Origin: JAGVMG01 sp964461105 | Lineage (GTDB): Bacteria; Chlamydiota; Chlamydiia; Chlamydiales; Rhabdochlamydiaceae | Assembly (NCBI GenBank): GCA_964461105.1 | Contig: CAYWSY010000069.1 | Location: 1 to 10,852, forward strand | Direction: 5' to 3' | Length of the DNA: 10,852 nt | In this document: positions 1-6,627 of the stretch, one piece after another | Layout of the letters: the number at the start of each line of letters is the position of its first letter | Position numbering within the stretch: the stretch's first letter is position 1 | Translations under genes and position numbers: made by a program | The notes under the pieces: model-generated | Told to the model about the DNA's origin: nothing | Seen by the model: the letters and a program-made list of their open reading frames with translations, nothing else | Database searches by the model: none

Positions 1-5
1 TTTCT

Positions 6-29
6 ATCCTACCATCCTATTATCCTGTT
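6..29. repeat. Three tandem 8-nt units, ATCCTNNN
   Basis: Three consecutive 8-base units share the core ATCCT (6-13, 14-21, 22-29) and differ only in their last three bases. They are followed by a T-rich run at about 31-38. This is seen directly. It may be a decayed microsatellite or chance in low-complexity sequence; no function is claimed. Confidence 0.4.
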
Positions 30-45
30 ATTTTTTTTGATTCTA

Positions 46-240
46 ATTTAGGGTGTCTTTGAACCGGAAGGGGTGAAGGAGTATAAATGGAGGAGATGGG
101 GCGCTGCCTTCTAAAACAGCATCTTCTAATTGATTTATAGTCAGTTGTTTATGAATTTATATTTTTTCTAAATCTTCTCAAGAAATATAAATTTCACCTA
201 ACTTGCTCAAATTGAGTCGTTTAACCGATTTATTTGAATT
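46..240 (-). pseudogene. Possible decayed coding remnant in the 5' intergenic region
   Basis: This gene-free stretch upstream of position 333 was read on both strands. On the minus strand one frame reads through with protein-like composition, interrupted by in-frame stops at about 178-180 and at 157-159. The part nearest the left edge (156 down to 46) reads with segments such as QLTINQLEDAVLEG and FILLHPFRF and ends at a stop at 43-45. I do not recognise a family and there is no start codon with a ribosome binding site. It could be the tail of a degraded gene, or a chance open stretch in AT-rich DNA. Apart from this, the 8-nt repeat and the promoter candidate, I see nothing in 1-332. Confidence 0.15.
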
Positions 241-247
241 ATTTTAC

Positions 248-276
248 TTTATTAGTAATTCTCAATGTGTTACAAT
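248..276 (+). promoter_or_regulatory. Candidate sigma-70-type promoter for the 734-residue gene
   Basis: A TACAAT hexamer at 271-276 differs from the -10 consensus by one base. The hexamer 17 bases upstream, TTTATT at 248-253, is a poor -35 match. It lies about 57 bases before the start codon at 333, in an AT-rich stretch. Such matches occur by chance in AT-rich DNA, so this is only a candidate. Confidence 0.25.
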
Positions 277-318
277 AAATATGAATAAAGATGGTAAGGA
301 ATCAATTTGCTTTAGAAT

Positions 319-324
319 AAAGGA
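319..324 (+). promoter_or_regulatory. Ribosome binding site AAAGGA for the gene at 333
   Basis: AAAGGA lies eight bases before the ATG at 333-335, a normal Shine-Dalgarno distance. It supports that ATG as the start rather than a later in-frame methionine. Confidence 0.6.
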
Positions 325-332
325 TTAGATTT

Positions 333-2537
333 ATGTCAGTGCGCGGAGTAAGCAGCAGACGTCCAGAGAGCCGCCGCCCTTCCTCTGATAAAGGGAAGGA
401 AAGGGTCTCACATGCCCTATTGGGAAGATCCGCGTCAATCCTTCCTGCACCCTCTCTGACTTCGCACGAGTCTCAGAAATTTTTTGAAGCTCTAAGTGGA
501 TTGAAACGCAACGGAGCTGTGATCACGTCGCGCGCGTTTCAAGATGTCACGTCTGATTTGTCGATGTTAAGCCGTACGGGACCGACGCTTGGAAATTCTT
601 TGTTAAATCATATTTTAGGTTGGACGACAGCCGCGAACGTTGCCGCATTTTATAATGTAGGTCAATGCGTCGGAAGGGTTGCTGAGGCATCTCGACGTAA
701 AGATAGCCTTGGAACACTCGGTCATATTTTTGAAGGAAATATGAGCTTGTTTGTTGGATTGGGTGGCTTGAGCTTTATTCCGGGTCGTATTCTTTCCTTT
801 GTTGCCCAATACTTAAATATTCCAGCTACTGCGATATCCCTTTCCTCTCTTGGAAGAGCCTCTTATTGGACAGTCAGTGCTGGAGTTGTCTTATTTGGCT
901 TGTTTTACCTTGCCTTTGCAGTCTGGTCTGGGATCCACCTGTATCAGTTAGGGCGTTACCTCGTTGACAAGATCAAATTTGAAGGATCAGATCTCATTAC
1001 CCAAGCGCGCTTTCTCTCCTCCAAAGTGCATGCGCGTCCATTGGATGTGACACAAGGGCTTAATCAAGATAAGCGAGATGAGTTAACACAGTTGGCATTA
1101 GATGATCTTTCTAGCAAATGCGAGATGCTTCATGATTATTTGAAAAATGAGGCGAAAGAGCTACTGAAAAGGGGAGAGCATTTAGATGGCACTGCGCTGA
1201 CACCAGAGGAAAAAGATGACCTTGCCGCATTAATCGATCGCAAGAAGCCTTCAAGTGATGAAATTAAAGAGAAGTTACAGGCGCTGTTCCAAGAGGTTCG
1301 CCCGACAAGAAGATATCGCTCAAAAGCCCTTGGGTCTCTTGGGTATGATCCTGACCGAATTGGAAAACTTGGGTTCAGTGCTCTTGAGACGTATGGCCTC
1401 AAATTAGATCATGAACGCAGAGCGTTAAAGAAACATGCGAAAATGGAGCGGCTGCTCGGCTCTGCAAGCGTCATCAATATTAAAAAAGCATTTAATACTG
1501 GTCTTCTTGAAAGGCTTAAATCGAATGACTCTGTGGTAAAGGCCGCTGCTGAAGTTGAATTTAAAGCTTTGCGCACAGTGGAGCGCAATGCGCTCATTAT
1601 TGAAGGGATTTATTATACTGCTTGCTTTATTGCGGCAGCTCTAGGTATTGCAGTCACTGTGTTATCGTTTACATCGCCAGCTGGGGGCGCTTTATTCATT
1701 GCTGTTACTATCGCAATGGTATTCTTTATGCTCGGGGTCGATCTTCGAGGGGTGGTGCAAGCGTTTATGAGCAAAGACCAACCGGGCAAATATGATAAGG
1801 CATATGCGCTGTTTATAGGCGGAATCATGACCGCGGCTTTCTTAGCGAGTGTGGGCGTGACTTTTGGATTGAGTTTAAGTCTGCTTCCTCTGTTAATTGG
1901 GGGACTTGGAGTGGTTCTTCCTGGAATTGTTCTTGCTGGTGGGACCTATATTATGGCGGATCAACGGCAGAAGAATTGGGATCAGAGCCATCTTTCCTTA
2001 GAGACGCTGCAATCTGAACTTCATGCTTCGTTGACAGCAGATGAAATCAATGGATTGATTAAGCGGACGGTAGCCCGTCAAGGATTGCGCGCTCAGTATT
2101 TGAAAAAAACGGAGCTGGTTGCTAAGAAAGGACGCTTGTACTTAAGTAAAGCTACTAAAACCCCCGATGCAGATCTCAAGCGCGCTTCTCGCAAAACGAG
2201 CAAGCTGTTCTGGAAAACAGCGCGAGAGATGCCTGTTCATGCCCCTGAAAGGGAGCGTGCGCTTGAAAGAGCTCAGCTGATGCAGAAATATGATGATCTT
2301 TTAAGTAAAGGCATGACGACAGAAGCGCGCCGCCATCTAAGAGCGATGTGTCGAAAAAGCGGACAGATTGCGAAGGTCTTGCGCGAGCAGCTATACTTGA
2401 TCAAGGAGATGAAGCAGGATGTAGGTCAGCTTCAAAAAGCTGTTGCAAGAGAGCTGACACATCAACAGGAGCTTGCTCAAGAAAATAACAAGGAAAGAGA
2501 GCGATTTGTTGCGCGGATGCAAGAGGTTTCTGCTTAA
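333..2537 (+). CDS. Large multi-pass membrane protein of unknown function with paired hydrophobic hairpins
   Basis: I do not recognise a characterised family. The 734-residue protein begins with a basic, Ser/Arg-rich, probably disordered region (residues 1-45). A hydrophobic stretch follows at about 178-206, then a long charged helical region (about 210-420). Two closely spaced hydrophobic hairpins follow (about 424-475 and 489-540, rich in Gly, Ala, Leu and Val). The last 190 residues are Lys/Arg/Glu/Gln-rich with coiled-coil character, especially from about 640. This layout of short hydrophobic hairpins flanked by soluble helical arms resembles chlamydial inclusion-membrane (Inc) proteins and other type III-secreted membrane effectors, but that comparison is by architecture only. 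It could equally be an ordinary inner-membrane protein. The start is supported by AAAGGA at 319-324. The gene stands alone on the + strand and ends 23 bases before the stop of the convergent RhuM-like fragment. No terminator hairpin is evident in that gap. Confidence 0.8.
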   Translation: MSVRGVSSRRPESRRPSSDKGKERVSHALLGRSASILPAPSLTSHESQKFFEALSGLKRNGAVITSRAFQDVTSDLSMLSRTGPTLGNSLLNHILGWTTAANVAAFYNVGQCVGRVAEASRRKDSLGTLGHIFEGNMSLFVGLGGLSFIPGRILSFVAQYLNIPATAISLSSLGRASYWTVSAGVVLFGLFYLAFAVWSGIHLYQLGRYLVDKIKFEGSDLITQARFLSSKVHARPLDVTQGLNQDKRDELTQLALDDLSSKCEMLHDYLKNEAKELLKRGEHLDGTALTPEEKDDLAALIDRKKPSSDEIKEKLQALFQEVRPTRRYRSKALGSLGYDPDRIGKLGFSALETYGLKLDHERRALKKHAKMERLLGSASVINIKKAFNTGLLERLKSNDSVVKAAAEVEFKALRTVERNALIIEGIYYTACFIAAALGIAVTVLSFTSPAGGALFIAVTIAMVFFMLGVDLRGVVQAFMSKDQPGKYDKAYALFIGGIMTAAFLASVGVTFGLSLSLLPLLIGGLGVVLPGIVLAGGTYIMADQRQKNWDQSHLSLETLQSELHASLTADEINGLIKRTVARQGLRAQYLKKTELVAKKGRLYLSKATKTPDADLKRASRKTSKLFWKTAREMPVHAPERERALERAQLMQKYDDLLSKGMTTEARRHLRAMCRKSGQIAKVLREQLYLIKEMKQDVGQLQKAVARELTHQQELAQENNKERERFVARMQEVSA

Positions 2538-2560
2538 ATAGACTTCTTTTGAAACTCATT

Positions 2561-2878
2561 TTATTCACGGGAGCTGCTGTGGGATAGGGCTTGCAATTCT
2601 TTTAATATAGCTCGATCTGCATCATCATCGATTTGCTTTTCAACTTCTCGTCTTTTCTTGTCAAATACCTCATAGCGTTCTAAGGCTAATTTCTCAGCAA
2701 CTTGAGCCGAGATTTTTCCAGCATGATCGAGCAAATCTCTCTCCTTGAAAATCAAAAATGCATCCAATTTTTCTTCCCATTCTGCCATTGTCATCCTTTC
2801 GAAGCGCAGCTTTCCCAATAGAAGGGATGGTGCGTCGCAATCCGGCACGTCTCGCCTTGGATCTATCTCTTTTACCAT
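2561..2878 (-). pseudogene. RhuM-family C-terminal fragment (probable remnant)
   Basis: The frame encodes 105 residues. From about residue 29 it carries the pattern I associate with the C-terminus of RhuM-family proteins (named from Salmonella pathogenicity island 3, function poorly known): MTMAEWEEKLDAFL, then ERDLLDHAGKISAQVAEKLA, then a Tyr-Glu-x-Phe helix and a charged tail. Full-length RhuM proteins are roughly 300 residues or more, and the larger N-terminal part is missing. The frame stays open upstream of the ATG only to a stop near 2930, and nothing RhuM-like is seen there. The first 28 residues look unrelated. If expressed, translation could start at the ATG at 2878 or at internal ATGs at 2794 or 2788; the latter has AAAGG six bases before it. 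It is divergent from xerD with 27 bases between start codons. It is most simply a deletion remnant, but a short functional derivative cannot be excluded. Confidence 0.65.
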
Positions 2879-2905
2879 AAACGCAACCGTGCTATCTTCA
2901 AAAAG

Positions 2906-3775
2906 ATGGAAACATGCACAGCTGATTTCTTATCTTACATTGCCTCAGAAAAGGGCCTTGCGCGCAACACGGTTGCGGCATATCGCTCAGATCTAGAGCT
3001 TTTCTTTTCGGTGATTTCCATTAAAGACCCTTTACATGTGACAGATCAAGAGATCATTTCTTTTCTCTCTTATCTTAAGACACAAGGCTATGCCAGCAGT
3101 TCGATTTGTCGGTTTTTAGTCACGATCAAAGTCTTTTTCCGTTTTTTAGTAAGAGAGAAACTGATGGGATCAGATCCCACTTTTACCCTTGAAAAGCCGA
3201 AGCTCTGGCAGCTCATTCCTGAGGTGCTGACAATCGAGGAGGTTGAAGCACTTCTTAAAAGCCCAGATCCGACAACTTCCAGCGGCGCGCGCGATCGGGC
3301 GCTTTTGGAGGTATTATACGCCTCTGGTTTAAGAGTCTCAGAGCTGTGCGGCTTAAATCTGCTTGATGTCGATGAGCACGTAGTGCGTGTTAAGGGTAAG
3401 GGGGGTAAGGAGCGCATTGTCCCGATAGGACAGGTAGCGATCGATGCGATCGATCACTACTTAACCGCGTTTCGTACGACAGCGGGATCTGAAAAAACGA
3501 CTCCTCTTTTTGCAACAGAGCGGGGAGGGCGGATCGATCGAGTTTTTGTTTGGAAGCGGGTCAAGTTCTACGCTGTTAAAGCGGGAATAGGCAAGCCGAT
3601 CTCGCCGCATACGTTGCGCCATTCTTTTGCCACGCATCTTTTAGAAAATGGAGCAGATTTGCGGGTGATCCAAGAGATGCTTGGCCATGCAAGTGTTGCG
3701 ACGACAGATCGCTACACGCACTTAAGCCAGCGCCATCTAACTGAGGCTTTCGAGGCGTTTCACCCTCGGCCTTAA
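2906..3775 (+). CDS. xerD: Site-specific tyrosine recombinase XerD (XerC/D family)
   Basis: This 289-residue integrase-family recombinase would act with a XerC partner at the chromosomal dif site to resolve chromosome dimers at division. Residues 1-85 form the SAM-like N-terminal core-binding domain (EKGLARNTVAAYRSDL near residue 15). The catalytic domain runs from about 107. All expected catalytic residues are visible: Arg143 in SGLRVSELCGL, Lys165 in the GKGGKER hairpin, His235 and Arg238 in SPHTLRHSFATHLLENGADL, His261 in LGHASVATTDRYTH, and the nucleophile Tyr270. The C-terminus ends in HPR, as in E. coli Xer proteins, and the length is close to the 298 residues of E. coli XerD. XerD is preferred over XerC from the overall resemblance of the catalytic region, but the two are hard to separate by eye. 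The ribosome binding site before the ATG at 2906 is weak (AAAAAG). No dif-like sequence was recognised in the window, so this is a housekeeping copy rather than an obvious phage integrase. Confidence 0.9.
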   Translation: METCTADFLSYIASEKGLARNTVAAYRSDLELFFSVISIKDPLHVTDQEIISFLSYLKTQGYASSSICRFLVTIKVFFRFLVREKLMGSDPTFTLEKPKLWQLIPEVLTIEEVEALLKSPDPTTSSGARDRALLEVLYASGLRVSELCGLNLLDVDEHVVRVKGKGGKERIVPIGQVAIDAIDHYLTAFRTTAGSEKTTPLFATERGGRIDRVFVWKRVKFYAVKAGIGKPISPHTLRHSFATHLLENGADLRVIQEMLGHASVATTDRYTHLSQRHLTEAFEAFHPRP

Positions 3776-3820
3776 GGGTTCATAAGGAAATAAGTTCTGC
3801 ATTTGAGCTACGAACCCTTA
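3773..3820. terminator. Inverted repeat over the xerD / protease convergent stop codons
   Basis: TAAGGGTTC at 3773-3781 and GAACCCTTA at 3812-3820 form a perfect 9-bp inverted repeat separated by 30 bases. The left arm includes the xerD stop codon and the right arm includes the stop of the convergent gene. The position suits a bidirectional terminator or mRNA 3'-end stabiliser. The loop is long and neither side has a clear T-run, so it does not meet the usual rho-independent pattern. Confidence 0.35.
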
Positions 3821-4930
3821 GTGCTGATGTTCACCAAAATAGATCTTTCTATGTGGAAAATCAATGAAGATGAGTTTTGAGTTAATGAATTCCATTCCTA
3901 GAATGGCGTCAATGTTAATCGGGGTTTTTAATTTTGTAAATGTTATATCCCCAAAATCCTTGTTTCCAATTTTAAACATTGACACAGTATATTCATTTTT
4001 CGGATCAAAAATCATGAGATCGGCATTCTCTGGATTAACGACATCATGTGTTTCGATCGTCATTTGGTTAAAGATCATATGATCATTTTTACCTTCAAGA
4101 TCTTTATTGAGCATATTTATGGTGCACCCAGTGTCTAATAAACACCGCATGGGTCCTGAATCGGTCATCGCCTCGAATTCAATGAGTCCTTGATCAAGAA
4201 GCAATGGGGTCTCTACAAAAGCACTGACAGGATAGCCTTTTTTTTTCAGGGTTTCTAAACTATCACAAAAGGCAAAGAGGGAATTTTTGCAATCAAGAAA
4301 GAAATTAAAATTATGGAATAATGTCCACCCAATTGCTCCCATGGGAGCAAGGGAAGATCCATCAGGATTCAAGAGTGTTGCATCTTTTTCAAATTCGATA
4401 TTGAGTTCTTTGGCTTTTGAGTCAAAAACTGTCATGCCCCCAATGCGTATTTTAGGAATGGAATAGACATCAGATTCATGTTTTTTCCCCCGCAATCCAT
4501 AAAAGAAATCTCTTCGAACAAATGATTTATGCTCAAGTCTCTGTAAAAATTCCTTAGGAAGGATAAAAGCTGTATCAGAGCCTAAATCGATTTTAACTGG
4601 TGCTGTCTTATCCTCAATGGTAATTGCTATACAAGGGATTTCAGCCTGGAAATCGATGATTTCAGTTGGTACAAAATAAGCGCCGTTGATACTTAATTGT
4701 GAATATCGAGTTTGGTCTCTTCGATTGGAGTTGGAATAAAGGCTGTAGAGGATGATGCCCGTTAAAAGTCCAATTGAGCAAATATACCCAAACACCTTCA
4801 AAAGTTGGGATTTGGATTGGACGAGAGTTCCCATGGGGGGCTGTTTGTAAAGACCGTTATGTGGGATATCATAGCGGTCTTTAGCGCGACCAAATCTTAA
4901 TTTTTGAAGTTGTTTTAGTATATAAGCCAC
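3818..4930 (-). CDS. Membrane-anchored two-lobed retropepsin-like aspartic protease (predicted)
   Basis: The 370-residue protein has a short basic N-terminus, one membrane segment at about 46-66 (VFGYICSIGLLTGIILYSLY), and a large domain probably outside the inner membrane. Two similar halves are visible. The first contains KIDLGSDTAFILP (Asp115) and later MGAIGWTLFHNFNFFLDCKN (197-216). The second contains CLLDTGCTINML (Asp266, classical DTG) and later AILGMEFINSKLIFIDFPHR (342-361). Each half therefore has the order typical of retropepsin-fold proteases: D(T)G active-site loop, then a hydrophobic-hydrophobic-Gly element and a final strand-turn-strand. One chain could thus form a pepsin-like bilobed enzyme. 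The first motif is DLGS rather than DTGS, so activity is uncertain, although both aspartates are present. The start is GTG (4928-4930) with a weak purine-rich AAAAAGAAA before it. It follows the nuclease-like gene by 17 bases, so co-transcription is likely. Substrate unknown. Confidence 0.7.
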   Translation of the reverse strand: MAYILKQLQKLRFGRAKDRYDIPHNGLYKQPPMGTLVQSKSQLLKVFGYICSIGLLTGIILYSLYSNSNRRDQTRYSQLSINGAYFVPTEIIDFQAEIPCIAITIEDKTAPVKIDLGSDTAFILPKEFLQRLEHKSFVRRDFFYGLRGKKHESDVYSIPKIRIGGMTVFDSKAKELNIEFEKDATLLNPDGSSLAPMGAIGWTLFHNFNFFLDCKNSLFAFCDSLETLKKKGYPVSAFVETPLLLDQGLIEFEAMTDSGPMRCLLDTGCTINMLNKDLEGKNDHMIFNQMTIETHDVVNPENADLMIFDPKNEYTVSMFKIGNKDFGDITFTKLKTPINIDAILGMEFINSKLIFIDFPHRKIYFGEHQH

Positions 4931-4947
4931 TTTCTTTTTACTGGTTG

Positions 4948-6513
4948 CTAATCTTTTTCACTAATGGTGCCACGGGATCCCCCTCCAATACTTACACTGC
5001 CTTCCCCAGTGTTAATGTTATATCCTCCACCTCCAGAAACATAATTGCCTTTTCCGTCATTTATTTCTCCATTGGCAGAGATCTCAATATTAGTTCCATC
5101 AGGCCCCCCAAAAGTAGCGGTAATTCTTCCTTCAATTCTTCCCTCGGCCCCGCCATTATCGTTTCCCCCATTACGAGAAAGCACAGGGAGCAACTGTAGT
5201 TTGTTCCTAGAAAAAATAGTACTGATTCCTTCTGAAGTCAGAGTCTGTTGGGAATTGAGCAGAGATTTAGCTCCAAAAGTTCTTTCATGGAGACTTGTCC
5301 TTCGAATGACACTGCGTAATCCAAAGCAGTTTTCATGCATTGTAACCGAGGTTCCTAGAATATTAGCCTTAACGTTGTTATTTACTGAGTCTAGATGTGG
5401 AGAGTGTAAGAGAAGGGTGCAGTTTGCGTTTGAAAGCTGATCTTGATGGGTAGCTGCATTTATAATTTTTTTTGCATCTTTTGTTCCGAGTAAGGTGTTA
5501 ATATCACCATTTAAGACAAAGGGGGTGGAAGCATTTTCACTTTTTAAAATATCGTCATTCATTTTTGCAAAGATCTGAGTGAAGTTCTCTAAAATTGCCT
5601 CATCGGAGATATTTGTTTGTGTGTTAGAGACATAGATATGAGCGAGTGTTATTCCATGATTCATAAGGATGAAATCGAAAAATCCATCGTTACTGTTTCT
5701 ATTGTTATCTAAGAATGTATTAAATTGTGGTTTTTCCATTTGAAATTTACTTGCAATCAACATGCCATTATCGCAATTACTTTGAGATTTGGCAAGTGCT
5801 GTTGAAGGAGGGATGTAAATAAAATGGGCATAACATTCTTTGAGTACTTGATATAATTCGAGTGCATGATCATCGGCTTTTAGCTCTTGAATAAAGACGA
5901 TATCTGCATTTTGGGATAAAATAGCATTAGAGAGATCAGCGATCTGAGAGAGAGAACGTGGACCGGACTGAAAAGTTAATTGAGAGAAATCTGTTCCAGT
6001 GGCCTCTTTTTCTTCTGTATATCCCTGTATATATATAGGAGCATTTGAGTTGTCATAGATAAATCGTCTAGCAATATAGAGCTCAAATGGATTCAGCTCT
6101 GGATCTAGAGGCATGCTCATGAAGCAATTTAGAAGTGCATGCTGAAGTTCAGGATCATGGGCGGCCGCCAATATATAACCATGGAGAGAGTTGGAGAATA
6201 TTTCATTAGAGCCACTTATTGGAGAACTTGAGTCTCTTTGTTCGTTTAGTGTTTTAAGATCTTGCTTGAGTTGCGCTGATAAGCGACTCCAAGGTCTTAT
6301 GGTGTTTTCAAATGTTTGATTGTTGGTTGGAATGCTTAAGATAGAAGACGCAGTTGTTTGTATTTGTTCAGTAAGGGAATATGCTTGAGCTTCGATTTCT
6401 TTGGAAGGATCCATAAAATATCGAAGTTCATTAGCAAAAGAGAGACCTGGAGTAAGCTGAAGGAGAGAAACGAATGACCCTAACAAAAATGGGTAGTTAA
6501 ATGGTGCTTTCAT
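4948..6513 (-). CDS. Secreted endonuclease/exonuclease/phosphatase-fold protein with glycine-rich tail
   Basis: The 521-residue protein begins with a Sec-type signal peptide (about residues 1-28, cleavage perhaps after LSFA). A helical region (about 35-150) contains TFENTIRPWSRLSAQL, somewhat like the N-terminal helical part of M3 peptidases; I cannot assign it. From about 170 to 400 it shows DNase I-like/EEP superfamily motifs: ADIVFIQEL (Gln209, Glu210), DNGMLIASKF (248-257), LAHIYVSNTQ (290-299) and FVLNGDIN (Asp337, Asn339). The family hydrolyses phosphodiester or phosphomonoester bonds of nucleic acids, lipids or inositol phosphates. The usual C-terminal Ser-Asp-His with the catalytic His is not recognisable, so it may be divergent or inactive. 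Residues about 445-521 form a Gly/Asn/Ser-rich, probably beta-structured tail ending in GGSRGTISEKD. The ATG at 6513 has a good ribosome binding site. It is the first gene of a probable two-gene unit with the protease gene. Confidence 0.7.
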   Translation of the reverse strand: MKAPFNYPFLLGSFVSLLQLTPGLSFANELRYFMDPSKEIEAQAYSLTEQIQTTASSILSIPTNNQTFENTIRPWSRLSAQLKQDLKTLNEQRDSSSPISGSNEIFSNSLHGYILAAAHDPELQHALLNCFMSMPLDPELNPFELYIARRFIYDNSNAPIYIQGYTEEKEATGTDFSQLTFQSGPRSLSQIADLSNAILSQNADIVFIQELKADDHALELYQVLKECYAHFIYIPPSTALAKSQSNCDNGMLIASKFQMEKPQFNTFLDNNRNSNDGFFDFILMNHGITLAHIYVSNTQTNISDEAILENFTQIFAKMNDDILKSENASTPFVLNGDINTLLGTKDAKKIINAATHQDQLSNANCTLLLHSPHLDSVNNNVKANILGTSVTMHENCFGLRSVIRRTSLHERTFGAKSLLNSQQTLTSEGISTIFSRNKLQLLPVLSRNGGNDNGGAEGRIEGRITATFGGPDGTNIEISANGEINDGKGNYVSGGGGYNINTGEGSVSIGGGSRGTISEKD

Positions 6514-6518
6514 AAGAA

Positions 6519-6523
6519 CCTCT
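6519..6523 (-). promoter_or_regulatory. Ribosome binding site for the nuclease-like gene
   Basis: On the minus strand AGAGG lies five bases before the ATG at 6513-6511. This supports the start that also gives an N-terminal signal peptide. Confidence 0.6.
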
Positions 6524-6548
6524 GTATGGGTTATAAAAAATTCACTTG

Positions 6549-6569
6549 AATTTTGAGCCTATCAAAATT
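6549..6569. promoter_or_regulatory. Perfect 8-bp inverted repeat, possible operator
   Basis: AATTTTGA (6549-6556), a 5-base spacer, and TCAAAATT (6562-6569) form a 21-bp palindrome in the divergent intergenic space. It lies between the nuclease-like gene (start 6513, minus) and the antitoxin-like frame (start 6628, plus). Its size and location would suit a repressor operator, for example one bound by the ribbon-helix-helix antitoxin whose remnant lies downstream. An alternative is an A/T-rich hairpin. T-rich sequence follows on the + strand, but several bases away. Confidence 0.35.
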
Positions 6570-6612
6570 TAATGATTTTTTTCCAATTCTATTTTTTATA
6601 TACTGCTGATGA

Positions 6613-6618
6613 AGGGAG
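6613..6618 (+). promoter_or_regulatory. Ribosome binding site AGGGAG for the antitoxin-like frame
   Basis: AGGGAG lies nine bases before the ATG at 6628-6630, within a longer purine run (GAAGGGAGAAAAAA, 6611-6624). A TATACT hexamer at about 6598-6603 could be a -10 element, though no -35 is clear. The strong site shows that the short frame at 6628 was once, or still is, translated. Confidence 0.5.
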
Positions 6619-6627
6619 AAAAAATCG

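Noticed and set aside
281..328. 15-codon leader frame ending just before the 734-residue gene
   Set aside because: It has no ribosome binding site and no attenuator-like structure or residue run was found; it is likely chance in AT-rich sequence.
2745..2996. 83-codon + strand frame across the RhuM fragment and xerD start
   Set aside because: It is out of frame with xerD and antisense to the RhuM-like frame, with no family resemblance. The xerD frame from 2906 is clearly the real one.
3430..3455. Short palindromic GATCGAT-type repeats in xerD
   Set aside because: They lie within conserved coding sequence (VAIDAIDHY) and are explained by codon choice. They do not resemble a dif site.
2906..3775. 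Phage or island integrase rather than XerD
   Set aside because: Length, the HPR C-terminus and close resemblance to Xer catalytic blocks argue for the housekeeping recombinase. No adjacent tRNA, att repeats or phage genes are seen.
5045..5440. 131-codon + strand frame inside the EEP gene
   Set aside because: It is antisense to a well-supported gene, has a Pro/Ser/Leu composition typical of a shadow frame and shows no recognisable domain.
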